Notes: generated by a model from the sequence alone, not told the origin. Counted from the stretch's first letter, positions 1 to 9,941 are shown. The stretch: DNA of 61,711 nucleotides from JBFWWP01 sp050246115 (GCA_050246115.1 JBFWWP010000034.1:1-61711), one strand, 5' to 3'. Translations and numbers: made by a program.

Positions 1-592
1 CGGACCCCGAGTGCCAGAGATCGCTGAACACCAAGGCGTTAGAGCCCGTCACCAACACTCGCCAACACCGCCCGCCATCGGGCCAGCCTGAACGACGATT
101 GCCGACGGTCACGCCACTCAGCAACCGGCCCCCCACCGACCGACCGAGGCCAACTGGCACGCCCAGGACTCGGTCGCGATGGACTCATCATGCCGTTCTC
201 GACACCGAGGGCGCACTTCGCGGAAGACACGAACGTGCTACCGGGCTCACTCGGCGGATTACTTTCGGGCGGGATGCTCCCCGACCGTGCAACGTAGCGA
301 GACAGGCCGAGCGCGACCGCCATGGCTCTCCCGGAGAAGAGCGCCTCGCCGGGCAGGGCGTGGGGTGCAACGGCTGGGGATCCGCGTCACCGGTCCCATC
401 GTCTCGAGCGTAGCCGACGCACGGGGTGGGCGCCGGCGAAACGTGCCCACCGTCCGGAATCGGACGCGGGCGTGCTGCGTGCGCCCCAGCCCCGGGGGGC
501 GCCGCAAGGCGCTTCCCCCTACCACTCCAGGCCGAGCATCAGGCAGGCATGGCGGCGTGCTCGTGACGGACCCTTCTCCTATCGAGTCGGGT
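1..592. other. No gene recognised at the left edge
   Basis: This stretch lies downstream of the minus-strand kinase gene. It has several overlapping open frames on both strands, as expected by chance at this GC content. None has a recognisable domain, a convincing ribosome-binding site or a family-like composition. I see no tRNA, repeat or terminator that I can support. Confidence 0.5.
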
Positions 593-3196
593 TCAGCGAT
601 CGGCCGACGCTCCCGGCGATCCCGAGTCCGGACCCCGCCAGCGTTCGGCTTCATCGGGTTTACCCCATGCCTGGTAGAGTTCGATCAATGACTCTCTCGC
701 GGTCTGGGTTCGCTGATGCGCTTTCCCGAGAGCCTGCTCGAACGTCTGGTACGCCCCGAGGAGGAGGGGCTCGGCCTCCGAGTAGCGTCCTAGGTCCATC
801 AGTGTGAGACCCTGGAAACGCTCGTAGATCGCGGCGAGAGGGCTTCCGCTCGGCTGCGCTCGGCGCATTCCGGCAACGATATCAGGAAACAGAGAAGCGG
901 CCTCTTCGTTCCGCCCCATCTTGCGGAGGAGTCCCGCGTAGTTCCCCCTCGCGAGCAGCGTGTTCAGATGATCGGGGCCCAACTCCGCGACGGTTCGCGC
1001 CACGGCGGCCTCCAGGAAAGGCCGAGCCTCCTCGTAGCGACCCAAACCGTAGTAGCTCACCCCCAGGTTGTTGCCGTAGAGGTGGGTTCGGGCGTCGTCT
1101 TCACCAAGGAACCTACTTCCGGTGTCGAACGCCTCTCGAAGCAAGGGCAGCGCCTCTTCGAAGCGTTGCGTTCCATTCAGCAGATAACCGAGGTTGTTGA
1201 GAGCAACGGCGGTATCCGGATGATCGCGTCCCAGCGACTCCATCCGTTGGTCGATGACCTCTCGCAGCAAGGGCTCGGCCTCGGCCGACTTCCCCCGAGA
1301 CTGGAGGTACACCGCGAGGTTGCACTGACTCCGCAAGGTGAGCGGGTGCTCGAGCCCGAGATGCTCGCGGCACAGCGCCGTCACCCTGCGGTGGGTCTCG
1401 TCCGCGGAGGGATCACCGAGACGCTCACGCGCGATCGCGACGGACCCCAGCGCGGCGAGGGTTTCTTCGTGCTCGACACCGAGCAGCTCGCGAAAGCCCT
1501 CGAACGCTCCCTCCGCGAGCTGCTTCGCGCGCTTCGCGTCGTCCGAGTCGAGCAGGACCGAGGCCAGGGCGCTCGACGACCGCAGGGTCGCGGGGTGACG
1601 GTCGCCGTGGAGGGCGAAACGTAGCTCGACCGCGCGTTCGAGGTGACGCTTCGCGAGGCCGAGCTCGCCGAGCTGCTTGCAAGTTTCGCCGATCGCATTA
1701 CGCAGCCGGCTTTCGATCTCGGGCTGACCTTCGAGCCCCGCGAGTTGCTCCTCGATCCCGAGGAGCTTCTCCCGCACCGTCGTCGGCGAAGCGGCTTCCT
1801 CGACCTGCCCGGCCGACGTCAGCAGATCGGTCAGAATGCGCGTGACCTTCTCCGATCCGGCGAGCGCTTGCTCCAGGTCCGCTCTTGCGGCCTCCGCGGA
1901 TCGGGTCGCGGCCCGCGCCTCTCCGAGCGCTTGCTCGAGCTCTACTCTCGCCTCTTCCGCGCGTCGGCGCTGGAATCGCTCGGCCACGAGTCCCGCCAGG
2001 GTCGCGAGGAACACGAGTGCCGAGCCCAGCACGACCGCGCGGTTCCGCTTGGCCATCTTGGTCAAGACGTAGATCCGGCTCGCGGGTCGAGCCGAAATCG
2101 GCTCATCGTGGATCACGCGCCGAAGGTCCGCCGCGAACTCGGCCGCGGATGCATAGCGCCGCTCGGGGTCCTTCTCGAGCGCCTTGGCCACGATCGTCTC
2201 GATGTCCCCGCGCAGCGCCGACTGCCGACGACCGAGCCGCTGGGGTTGCTCCTCGACGACGCGACGAACCATCTCCGGGATCGAACTCTGGCCGGGATCG
2301 ATGGGAAGCTCTCCACTGAGGAGCTCGTACAGGATCGCCCCGAGGGAGTAGATGTCCGCCCGGACGTCGATCGCGTCGGAGTCGCCACCCACCTGCTCCG
2401 GGCTCATGTACGGCAGCGTCCCGACCAGCTGCCCCGCGAGCGTGCGAACGGTGGACGGTCGTCCCTCGGGGCTCGTGACCCGGGCTACCCCGAAGTCGAG
2501 CACCTTGGGCTCGCCGGGCCGGGGGCTCGCGGAACGAACGAGAACGTTGCTCGGCTTCAGGTCTCGATGGATGACCCCCTTCTGGTGGGCGTGGTGCACC
2601 GCGTCGCACACCCGAGCGAGCAACTCGAGTCGTTCCCGGGTGTCGAGTCGCTCGCGTTCCACGAATCGGTCGAGGGGGGCTCCCTCGACCAGCTCCATCG
2701 CGAAGTACGGAAGCTCGCTCCCGCTCTCAGCCGTCGCGACGCCGGCCTCGTACACCTGCGCAATGCCTGGATGCTGCAAGCGACCGAGCACCTCGGCCTC
2801 GAACTGGAAACGCCGGAGTACCGAGGGATCGAAAGCGCCGGCCGGGAGTACCTTCAGGGCGACGGTCCGGCGCGGATGGTCCTGTTCGGCGCGGTAGACG
2901 ACTCCCATGCCGCCGACCCCCAGGGGTTCGATCACGCGGTACGGACCGATGCGACGGCCCTTTTCGTGACGAACCCCCAACGCAGCCGCCGCCTCGGCAC
3001 CGACGCGACTCTCTACTCCGTCGACCCACTGGGATCGTTCCATACGTTCGTCGAGCCGGAGGAGGGATTCGACCTCGAGCAGCAGTTCGTGGTCCTCGCC
3101 GGTCGCGTCCGCGAGAAAGACCGCTCGGTCCGCCGGAGGAAGACCGCAGGCTCGCGTGAAGAGCTCCGACACGCGCTGGAACCGGTCGGTGTTCAC
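593..3196 (-). CDS. Membrane-anchored Ser/Thr protein kinase with C-terminal TPRs
   Basis: This is an 867-residue PknB-type kinase. An N-terminal segment of about 80 residues precedes the kinase domain (about 84-360), which has a Gly-rich loop (GVGGMG, 93-98), VALK with Lys115, HRDLKPSN (210-217) and DFG (234-236), so it should be active. One membrane helix follows at about 387-405, then an Ala/Glu/Arg-rich coiled coil to about 450 and repeated TPR-like units with LNNLGYL-type motifs to the C-terminus. The GTG start overlaps the stop of the upstream ECF sigma gene (GTGA), with GGAGA just upstream, so the two are translationally coupled. Longer readings from upstream ATGs run antisense through the sigma gene and are rejected. 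The kinase probably phosphorylates or gates its partner sigma factor; that is inference from pairing. Confidence 0.93.
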   Translation of the reverse strand: MNTDRFQRVSELFTRACGLPPADRAVFLADATGEDHELLLEVESLLRLDERMERSQWVDGVESRVGAEAAAALGVRHEKGRRIGPYRVIEPLGVGGMGVVYRAEQDHPRRTVALKVLPAGAFDPSVLRRFQFEAEVLGRLQHPGIAQVYEAGVATAESGSELPYFAMELVEGAPLDRFVERERLDTRERLELLARVCDAVHHAHQKGVIHRDLKPSNVLVRSASPRPGEPKVLDFGVARVTSPEGRPSTVRTLAGQLVGTLPYMSPEQVGGDSDAIDVRADIYSLGAILYELLSGELPIDPGQSSIPEMVRRVVEEQPQRLGRRQSALRGDIETIVAKALEKDPERRYASAAEFAADLRRVIHDEPISARPASRIYVLTKMAKRNRAVVLGSALVFLATLAGLVAERFQRRRAEEARVELEQALGEARAATRSAEAARADLEQALAGSEKVTRILTDLLTSAGQVEEAASPTTVREKLLGIEEQLAGLEGQPEIESRLRNAIGETCKQLGELGLAKRHLERAVELRFALHGDRHPATLRSSSALASVLLDSDDAKRAKQLAEGAFEGFRELLGVEHEETLAALGSVAIARERLGDPSADETHRRVTALCREHLGLEHPLTLRSQCNLAVYLQSRGKSAEAEPLLREVIDQRMESLGRDHPDTAVALNNLGYLLNGTQRFEEALPLLREAFDTGSRFLGEDDARTHLYGNNLGVSYYGLGRYEEARPFLEAAVARTVAELGPDHLNTLLARGNYAGLLRKMGRNEEAASLFPDIVAGMRRAQPSGSPLAAIYERFQGLTLMDLGRYSEAEPLLLGAYQTFEQALGKAHQRTQTARESLIELYQAWGKPDEAERWRGPDSGSPGASADR

Positions 3197-3726
3197 GAGT
3201 CGTCTCCGACGCCCAACGCGCGAGCGATCCAAGCGCGCGCGAAGCGCCAATCGTTGCTCACCGTCATCGAAGAGACCCCGAGAACGGTCGCGGTCTCTTC
3301 GAGGTCCAGCCCCGCGAAGAAGCGGAGCTCGACGACACGAGCCTTGCGAGGATCGAGTTCGGCCAATCGCTCCATCGCCTCGTGGAGCGCGAGCAGGTCG
3401 ACGTCGGGCACCGCGGCCGAGCCGAGTCGCTCGTCCAACGTGATGCGTCGCCGACTGCCGCCTCGCTTCTCCGTGGCGCGCGCCCGGGCATGATCGACGA
3501 GGACGTGCCGCATCGTGGTCGCCGCCGTGGCCAAGAAGTGGGTTCGATCCCGCCAAGGCGGGTCCTCCACGCTGGCCAGCCGGAGGTACGCTTCGTGAAC
3601 CAAGGCCGTCGGCTGCAAGGTGTGCCCGCGCGACTGACCGCGGAGACTGCGAAAGGCCAGCCGCTTGAGCTCGTCGTAGACGAGCGCAGTCCACGCTCCA
3701 GCGGATTCCAGTCGTTCGAACGCCAT
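3193..3726 (-). CDS. ECF-type RNA polymerase sigma factor
   Basis: The product is 177 residues. Region 2 is seen around LVYDELKRLA and LQPTALVHEAYLRL, and region 4 ends in a helix-turn-helix with LEETATVLGVSSMTV and a DWRFARAWI recognition helix. This is the pattern of the TIGR02999-type ECF group common in Planctomycetes. I chose the ATG at 3726 over the upstream one because GGGAGGTGCC sits directly before it. The gene overlaps the downstream kinase gene by 4 nt. This sigma-kinase pairing suggests that activity is controlled by phosphorylation rather than by a membrane anti-sigma factor, since no anti-sigma gene is adjacent. Target promoters cannot be read from the window. Confidence 0.92.
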   Translation of the reverse strand: MAFERLESAGAWTALVYDELKRLAFRSLRGQSRGHTLQPTALVHEAYLRLASVEDPPWRDRTHFLATAATTMRHVLVDHARARATEKRGGSRRRITLDERLGSAAVPDVDLLALHEAMERLAELDPRKARVVELRFFAGLDLEETATVLGVSSMTVSNDWRFARAWIARALGVGDDS

Positions 3727-3909
3727 GGCACCTCCCGGTTCGTGCGAGGGTGCAAGAGTCGCCGGTAGTATACCGAACGTCAGCATCGTTCTCTCCCGCT
3801 CCTGCGAAATGGAGTTCGGCTGCGAAGACCCAGGTCGAACGACCCAGGCCTCGCAGCCACTCCCGCACCCCCTCGAGCAAACCGTCCTTCGGATCCGATT
3901 ACATTCGGA

Positions 3910-5241
3910 TTACATCGGACCGGGGCAGCCATAAGCCCCGCAATCGAGGCCATCGCCGGTGGGATCGACTCCACAGCCCGGATGGGGCGCCGGTGGGGGC
4001 GTCGCCGGACTCCCGAAGAGTCCGTTCAGCATGGAGATCATGTCCGCGATGTCGACACTGCCGTCATCGTTCGCGTCGCACGCATCGTCGCACACCGGCT
4101 GCGGAGCCGCTTGCCCTCCGAAAAGGGCGCTGAGACCGAAGATCGCGTCCCCGATGTTGAACGAGGTGTCGACGTTGCAGTCCCCGCGAATGAACTCGCG
4201 CGCGGGCTGCCCCTCGTCGTCCCCCTCGAGACCCGGGAGCTCGGGGAGCGACCCCGGGAGAGGCTGGAGGGTGACGACGATGTCGTCGTCGAAGCCCGGC
4301 GGCAAAGGGATGGGCAACTGCCAGCTGAAGCCGCAACCGCATCCGATGAAGTGACTGGGGTCGCAGTTCGCGGGGAGTCCATTGACGTTCCCGCAGTTCG
4401 AGCCACAGGACTGCCCGAAACATGCGCCCACGCCTGGCTCGGAGAAGAGCTCCACCGGGGTCAGCGAGATCAAGTTCGGGCCGGCGTACACCGCGACCTC
4501 GGTGGACAGATCGAGTTGCGTGACGGTGTGCACGAATTCGATGTGGCCGTGGACCAGCACGTCTTGTCCTCCGGTGGACGACGGGACGAGTTCGACCAAG
4601 TCCAGCCGACGGTTGGTGTAGGTGGGTTCACCATCGAACACGGCAGTGTGCAGGGTGTCACCGCCGCTCGCGTTGGGCTCCGCGCCGCTGGCCGGAGAGA
4701 GCACGACGAGAATCGGGTCCCCGGGAGCGAGAGGCTCGTCGGACAGGTGAATGGCGATCGGCGGAAACTTGCACTCGCAGCTGCAGCCCGAAGCCCCACC
4801 GCAAGGGAGCTCCTTCGAGCAAAGCAAGCTGGCCGCAATGCCATTGACCGCGCCCGAGCCGCAGGTCCCCGCGCAAGGCGGCCCCGACGCACAGACCGTC
4901 GGGCCGGGGTTCGCCTGGAGGTCGGCGAGATCCACGAACACGATCCCGGACGCAATGTGCACTTCGACGTTGGTGGACAAGTTGGCCGGGGCGCTGGCCA
5001 TCGGAGTCGCGGCTGTCCAGTAGATGGTCACGTCCCACAGCCCGGCCGCCGAGCCCGGCGTGATCTGCACCGACTCGACGCGGCGCTCCCAGCCGGTCAT
5101 GGTCTGCGCGTTCGCGAGCGAACCCAGACCGAGCAAGAGCCCACCGACGAAAACCAAGCCCCTGAACCAACCCTGGCGGCTTCGGGCGACACTCCCCCAC
5201 CGATCTGCACGAGAACATCGGACGCGCGATACGAGACTCAT
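3910..5241 (-). CDS. Secreted Cys-rich protein with C-terminal dockerin-like domain
   Basis: The product is 443 residues. It starts with a signal peptide: an Arg-rich n-region, a hydrophobic core about 27-44 (LVFVGGLLLGLG) and LANAQ before the likely cleavage site. The ATG at 5241 is preceded by GAGGAG at good spacing. The middle is rich in Cys-Gly clusters (for example CASGPPCAGTCGSG and CSCECKF) and has no domain I recognise. The C-terminal 80 residues carry two Asp-rich calcium-type loops (RGDCNVDTSFNIGDAI and DANDDGSVDIADM), a dockerin-like module that recurs at the end of the 1095-residue protein nearby. The mature protein is presumably exported and disulfide-bonded. Its binding partner is unknown and no cohesin is visible in the window. 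Confidence 0.85.
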   Translation of the reverse strand: MSLVSRVRCSRADRWGSVARSRQGWFRGLVFVGGLLLGLGSLANAQTMTGWERRVESVQITPGSAAGLWDVTIYWTAATPMASAPANLSTNVEVHIASGIVFVDLADLQANPGPTVCASGPPCAGTCGSGAVNGIAASLLCSKELPCGGASGCSCECKFPPIAIHLSDEPLAPGDPILVVLSPASGAEPNASGGDTLHTAVFDGEPTYTNRRLDLVELVPSSTGGQDVLVHGHIEFVHTVTQLDLSTEVAVYAGPNLISLTPVELFSEPGVGACFGQSCGSNCGNVNGLPANCDPSHFIGCGCGFSWQLPIPLPPGFDDDIVVTLQPLPGSLPELPGLEGDDEGQPAREFIRGDCNVDTSFNIGDAIFGLSALFGGQAAPQPVCDDACDANDDGSVDIADMISMLNGLFGSPATPPPAPHPGCGVDPTGDGLDCGAYGCPGPM

Positions 5242-5456
5242 GGGGCGAACTCCTCTCGAAACGGACGCGAATACGAGCCGCGAACCATCGCGACCCATCC
5301 TCCGAAACGAGAAGTTGGCCCGCCGTCCCCAATCGAATCCGGGTTTTTCGGCGGTGGTGCCGGGCTGAGCAGATCGTCGTTTTCGTCAGCCGGCGCGCAC
5401 GGTCCTGACAGCGCGTACGGTCGTCGGAAACCGCGTCGCCAAGAACGACCCAAGTG

Positions 5457-5474
5457 AAGCACCTCTTGGTGCTT
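5457..5474 (-). terminator. Hairpin downstream of the Fic-like remnant
   Basis: Perfect 7-bp arms AAGCACC and GGTGCTT enclose a 4-nt loop. It lies 16 nt past the stop of the minus-strand frame ending at 5490. There is no long T-run, so it is only a candidate terminator. Confidence 0.4.
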
Positions 5475-5489
5475 GCTGCGAGGCTTGTG

Positions 5490-5855
5490 TCAATCCGAGA
5501 GCAGAGCGTCAGACTCGTTCCGGAAGAGTTCCTCGACCCGTTCCACCTCGTCTTCGGTCAAGTCCTTGAATTCACGGCTCCGCGCACGCTGGGATAGCTT
5601 CCCCCTCGCTTGACGCAGGAAGCGAAACAGGAGATCGACCGTGGTGCCCGGCATGTCCACGAGGTCCTGAACCGCGGCCACGAAGCGGTCGTGCGCCTCG
5701 AGGAACCTCGCCTCCCGGGGGAGATCGTCTTCGATCGTCGACTGAACGCACCGATACAGAAACTCGGCGATTACTTGACCCCGCCAGCGGCCTACCGGCC
5801 GCGCGGAGCGTGGGATGACCACCGCGACCTCCCGCGTGGGCGACTGAAGCAGCAT
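5490..5855 (-). pseudogene. C-terminal fragment of a Fic-family protein
   Basis: The frame reads about 121 residues from an ATG at 5855 with no clear ribosome-binding site. The segment from DLPREARFLEAHDRF through LVDMPGTTVDLLFRFLRQ and RSREFKDLTEDEVERVE resembles the C-terminal helical region that follows the catalytic core in Fic-domain AMP-transferases. That is my recollection of the family, not an alignment. The core motif (HPFxxGNGR) and inhibitory helix are absent, and I found no upstream frame supplying them, so this looks like a 5'-truncated remnant. The alternative is a short stand-alone helical protein. A second Fic remnant lies at 25503-25935. Confidence 0.5.
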
Positions 5856-6006
5856 CTTCAAGGGAAACGCTCGACGTACTTGCCTCCGCAGTCGGCGCCT
5901 CGATGGGGATGCCGCTGCGCGCCCCTGCTAGCACCATGCCTCGAACGTTCGCGACAGAAGTTGGTTCAACGGCTGACCAACGTGGCGCGCAGACCGCGAC
6001 GAACCG

Positions 6007-9000
6007 TTAGGGGCAGCCGCGGAGCGGGCCCTCGCAGATGAGGGTGTCCAACGTCGGATCCTCGCCGCAGTCTGGATAAGGCGCGGCGGGTGGTGGCGCG
6101 GGCGTGCCGAACAGGGCGGTGAGCAAGCGAATGCCGTCGGCGATGTCGAGACCACCGTCGTCGTTGGCGTCGCAGGCGTCCTCGCAGTCGAGCGCCTGCG
6201 TAGGAAGCGAGGTCGGGAACAAGAAGTTCAGCAGGCGGATCGCGTCGGCAATGTTGAACGCCGTGTCGTTGTTGCAGTCGCCGCGCACGAGTTCGACGAT
6301 CTCGCACTCGTCTGGGACTCCGCTCGCATCCAGGTCGAGACTCGATCCGAGCGCGAGATCGCAGGTGTCGAGGACGCCGTTGACGTTGCAGTCTTCGCCA
6401 ACTCCTTGGGCCAGATCACACGCATCCGGTACTTCGTTGCCGTCGCAATCCACCGTCAGTTGCAGCGCGATCTCGACGCCATCGACAACCCCGTTCGCAT
6501 CGCAGTCGGTCAGATCGTCGACCACGACGATGTCGAGCTCGTACTCGTTGGTTGCCTGCGCTTGGCCGAACACACGCAGCCGATAGACTCCCCCACCGAG
6601 GTTTGCCGTGGTCGCGGACTCGAGCACCACGAGTTCAGAGTCGGCACTCGGACTCGACGCACCCGTCGGCTGTTGTTCCTCGCCCGGCGCGTAGACCTCC
6701 AGTCCGAGGTCTCCGAGCGCGCGCGTGAAACGAATGCGCACCGCAAGCACCGCGCCGGCCTCGATCGCGACCCCGAACCAATCGTGGTCTTCGCCCGTCG
6801 GCCGCGGGCTGATCGCGAGCCGTTCGAGACCGACCGTACCCGCAAGGACGGGAGCCCTCCTCGGCGAGTCGTTGTCTTCCCATGGATCCACCGCGTTCGT
6901 TCGACCTGCGGCTCCCGGGGGCATCGTCGGCAGCGCATAGGACAGTCCGTACGTCGTCCGATAGGTCGCGTCCCGCTCTGCACGCGCGAGCGATAGCCCG
7001 GTGGGCGGTGCCTTGATCTCGGGTTGCATCCAGAGCATGCCGTTCCCCGCCGGCGCGAGGTGTGTCGTCACGAAACCACGCACGAAGCGCACGTAGTCGA
7101 CGCTCGCTCCGGTGTCGTCGACCAGACTCACATCCCCGGTGCCGCTGGGATTCCAGGGCCACGCCACCGCCGACCCGCCGAAGAGTTCGAACGCCGTGTC
7201 CGCGCCCACGTTCTCACTTACGACCACGGTCGCATCGGGCGGCAATACGAACCCGCCAAAGACGTAGGCAGCGTCGGTGGCCGTGCTGGTGGTGCCTCGC
7301 CCGATCAACTGCCACCCGGTGAGGTCGGCGTCGACCGTTCCGAGGTTACGCAGTTCGACGCGATCTTCCGTTCCAACGTCGATCTCGGTGATGACCACCG
7401 GAGGCGCTGCCAGTGAGTCCACGGTCACGGCGTCCGCAAGGGTTCCGGCGGCCCCGGCGGGATTGACGACCGAGATGGAGTAGACGCCGTCCGCAGCGGT
7501 CGACTCGGCCACGAGCTCCAGAGCGAGCATCTCCGGAGCGATGACGCGCACCGCCGACGCCGTGAGACCGACGCCACCCAGGGTCACCATTGCCCCGACC
7601 GCGAACCCACTGCCTCGAACCAACGCCGGGTAGCGCTGCCCGGGCCGCAGAGCGGCGACCGCAACCGCGTCGATCGTGGGCACCGGGGCAGAGATCGGCT
7701 GCACTCGCAGTTCATAGGTTCCGTACTCGAGGATGTGAATCGCTCGCGTCGCGTGACGCAGATAGAGGTAGTAGGCCTGAGTCGACGGCGCGCGCCACAG
7801 GATGGTCGGGACCGTCTCCCGCATGTCTTGCGCAGAGCCACTGTTCTGGGTGTTGAGCACCGAATCGTACGGGTCGTCACTGGCGGCAAGGAGCTGATCC
7901 CCCACGAGGTCGATCAGGAACAACTCCGGGTCGGGACGTCCGAAGATGGTGTTCGCCGCCCCGTTGACCTCGATTCGATAGTGCGTGCCCGCCACGGCTT
8001 GGAACCGAAACCAGTCTTCGTCGCCCGCCGGTTCCGGGCCGCTGCGGTAGAAGGTGTTGCTCTGGAAGGTCGAACCGAGTGTGAGCACCGACGCGTCCTC
8101 GGGTCGATCGTTCGGCTCTTGGGCATCCGGTCGGAACTCGAGCCGGTGGCTCTCGAAAACGTCCACCAAGGACGGCAGAGTCCCGAGCCCGAGATCGAAC
8201 CACAGGTCCCAGAAGTCCTCGACGTTGGTGAACGGTAGGTCCCGGACTCGCATCTCCTCGGTCACCAACCAGACGTCGGCGGAGCGGCCCACGACTCCAT
8301 CATCGTCGACGCCAAGCGCGCCATCGGGCGTACTGACGTCATCGACCAAGTCGTGCAGGGCCGCGGTCACCGCGACCTCTTGGGATGCTCCCCCCGACTG
8401 ATCGGACTCGAAGCTGTAGGAGAACCCACCCGTCGTTCCGAAGCTGTCGCGATCGGAGTAGACATCGGGGCGCGGCCTCCCCCCGAAGTGAAGAACGACG
8501 CTGCTGACATAGGTGGCATACCCCTCGCTCCAAGACAAGCGCGGATCCTGATCGTCGTCGCTGCTGGAGTGAGTGCCGCCGGTATTGCGAGAGCGCCCGA
8601 ACTCGTCCTCGATGAAGTGTCCCAGCTCGTGAAGTATGTTGGCATCATCGTAGCCGTCGTTGTCGGCCAGCGAGACCGCGTTGGCGCCGCCGCTGTAGAA
8701 CGAGCCGGTGCGGCCATTGTTGGGGTTCCACCGCATCTCGAACGCCACTGCCGGCAACGTGCCGTCGACCGACTCGACCCACTCCGCGATCAGGATTCCC
8801 ATGTCGAAGGCGTTGAACACCTGGGAAGACCAATCCGTCGTTGCGGGATCGCCGATGGCGGCGGGTGCTTGCATGACACCGAACGCGACGGACGCCGAAG
8901 GCGCGTGGCCGGCAACGTCGCGCGTGGCGTCGTGGTACGTGTACGTTGCGTTGGCGTTCATGTCGTCGACGACTCGCAGGGACAAACCCGGAGTCGCATC

Positions 9001-9294
9001 GGTCGACGCCAGGACGCGCACTCCGACGTCGCGCACCGCGTTGTCGACGACGAGGAGCGTGAAGGCACCGCTGCCGTCGGTCGCGCCGGTGGCAAGCACC
9101 TCCAGACTGACCAGGTCATAGACCTGCACGTCCGCGCGCCGGATCGGTTGCGAAGCCGTGCCCGTCCACCCGGACAGCGAGTAGAGGCGGTCCACGTACT
9201 CGAAGCTGCCGGTCGCAGTCCAATCCGCGCGCACGCTGATGGGAGTCAGTACCGCCGCGGCGCACACGGCGAGAAGAACCCGCGATCCGATCAT
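6007..9294 (-). CDS. Large secreted zinc metallopeptidase with PPC, lamin-tail and dockerin-like domains
   Basis: The product is 1095 residues with an N-terminal signal peptide (about 1-23, ending VRA). After a beta-rich region comes the zinc motif HELGH (222-226) and WSEGYATY with Glu257 as the likely third ligand, as in gluzincins. Then follow a pre-peptidase C-terminal (PPC-like) domain from about 395 (EPNDRPEDA, DEDWFRF), an IPT/TIG-like segment about 545-640, a lamin-tail-like domain about 645-740 (VVITEIDV, VELRN, LTGWQL), a second PPC-like domain from about 790 (DPWEDND, DHDWFGV), three DCDxNxVxD calcium loops and a terminal dockerin-like pair (RGDCNNDTAFNIADAI). The ATG start overlaps the stop of the upstream membrane-protein gene. 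It is probably a cell-surface or extracellular protease; the substrate is unknown. Confidence 0.88.
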   Translation of the reverse strand: MIGSRVLLAVCAAAVLTPISVRADWTATGSFEYVDRLYSLSGWTGTASQPIRRADVQVYDLVSLEVLATGATDGSGAFTLLVVDNAVRDVGVRVLASTDATPGLSLRVVDDMNANATYTYHDATRDVAGHAPSASVAFGVMQAPAAIGDPATTDWSSQVFNAFDMGILIAEWVESVDGTLPAVAFEMRWNPNNGRTGSFYSGGANAVSLADNDGYDDANILHELGHFIEDEFGRSRNTGGTHSSSDDDQDPRLSWSEGYATYVSSVVLHFGGRPRPDVYSDRDSFGTTGGFSYSFESDQSGGASQEVAVTAALHDLVDDVSTPDGALGVDDDGVVGRSADVWLVTEEMRVRDLPFTNVEDFWDLWFDLGLGTLPSLVDVFESHRLEFRPDAQEPNDRPEDASVLTLGSTFQSNTFYRSGPEPAGDEDWFRFQAVAGTHYRIEVNGAANTIFGRPDPELFLIDLVGDQLLAASDDPYDSVLNTQNSGSAQDMRETVPTILWRAPSTQAYYLYLRHATRAIHILEYGTYELRVQPISAPVPTIDAVAVAALRPGQRYPALVRGSGFAVGAMVTLGGVGLTASAVRVIAPEMLALELVAESTAADGVYSISVVNPAGAAGTLADAVTVDSLAAPPVVITEIDVGTEDRVELRNLGTVDADLTGWQLIGRGTTSTATDAAYVFGGFVLPPDATVVVSENVGADTAFELFGGSAVAWPWNPSGTGDVSLVDDTGASVDYVRFVRGFVTTHLAPAGNGMLWMQPEIKAPPTGLSLARAERDATYRTTYGLSYALPTMPPGAAGRTNAVDPWEDNDSPRRAPVLAGTVGLERLAISPRPTGEDHDWFGVAIEAGAVLAVRIRFTRALGDLGLEVYAPGEEQQPTGASSPSADSELVVLESATTANLGGGVYRLRVFGQAQATNEYELDIVVVDDLTDCDANGVVDGVEIALQLTVDCDGNEVPDACDLAQGVGEDCNVNGVLDTCDLALGSSLDLDASGVPDECEIVELVRGDCNNDTAFNIADAIRLLNFLFPTSLPTQALDCEDACDANDDGGLDIADGIRLLTALFGTPAPPPAAPYPDCGEDPTLDTLICEGPLRGCP

Positions 9295-9941
9295 CGCCCA
9301 CCTCCCGTCGATGTCGCCGTGGACTCGGGGGCGAGCTTCAGGCCGCGCCTCTCTGCTTCTGCGGTCGTCATGTACTCGACGGCGTGTCGGCCGTCGGGCA
9401 AGGGCAGCAGCACGGCGCGCCGAGCGTCGAGGGCGCGGCGGCGAGCGGTGCGTTCGACGATGCGGAGTTCTTCATCGACGGACAACCACGGTACACCATC
9501 CGCTTGGAGCGCAGTGAAGCGGACCACGAGGCGCTCCGGCGGGTTGCCGTCGCTCACGATCAATCGTCGGTGGAGGGCCGGCGATTCGGGATCGAAGTGC
9601 ACTGACTCCGAGCGCAGGCCGTCGGCAAAGACGAGCGCGGCCGGCTCGATTGCCTCGATCCGAGCCGTGCCCAGGATCGCCGGCAACACCGTCAACGAGT
9701 AAGTGCCGGGCTCACCGGAAACCGCCGCGAGTTGGAGCACCTCGGGCGGGCGCGGGTCGCAGCCGCGGTGCGGATGCGTCGTCGGATCGAAGCTTGCTTC
9801 CGGCGTCGACGATGGAGCCCCCGGTTCGCGCCCCGGAGCGATCGCTACGAGCGCCAGCACTCCGAGGACGAGGAGCCCCCACCACCACGCCCCATCGATC
9901 CGTTGTGACACCACGATGCCCCTCTCGTCCTCGGTCTTCAT
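9291..9941 (-). CDS. Single-pass membrane protein of unknown function
   Basis: The product is 216 residues. A short cytoplasmic N-terminus (MKTEDERGIVV) leads into one hydrophobic helix at about residues 19-35 (WWWGLLVLGVLALVAIAP). The remaining 175 residues look extracytoplasmic and beta-rich, with a single CDPRPPEV segment after the linker. I recognise no family. The ATG at 9941 has TAGGGAG just upstream, which decides it over the longer frame that starts at 10169 inside the FHA gene. The stop overlaps the start of the metallopeptidase gene (ATGA), so the two are co-translated. The protein may help export, anchor or process the peptidase, but this is inference from coupling only. Confidence 0.75.
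   Translation of the reverse strand: MKTEDERGIVVSQRIDGAWWWGLLVLGVLALVAIAPGREPGAPSSTPEASFDPTTHPHRGCDPRPPEVLQLAAVSGEPGTYSLTVLPAILGTARIEAIEPAALVFADGLRSESVHFDPESPALHRRLIVSDGNPPERLVVRFTALQADGVPWLSVDEELRIVERTARRRALDARRAVLLPLPDGRHAVEYMTTAEAERRGLKLAPESTATSTGGGR

Noticed and set aside
1643..3493. Long plus-strand open frame of 616 codons
   Set aside because: It is antisense to the kinase and sigma genes, which have clear catalytic motifs. Long antisense frames are expected at this GC content.
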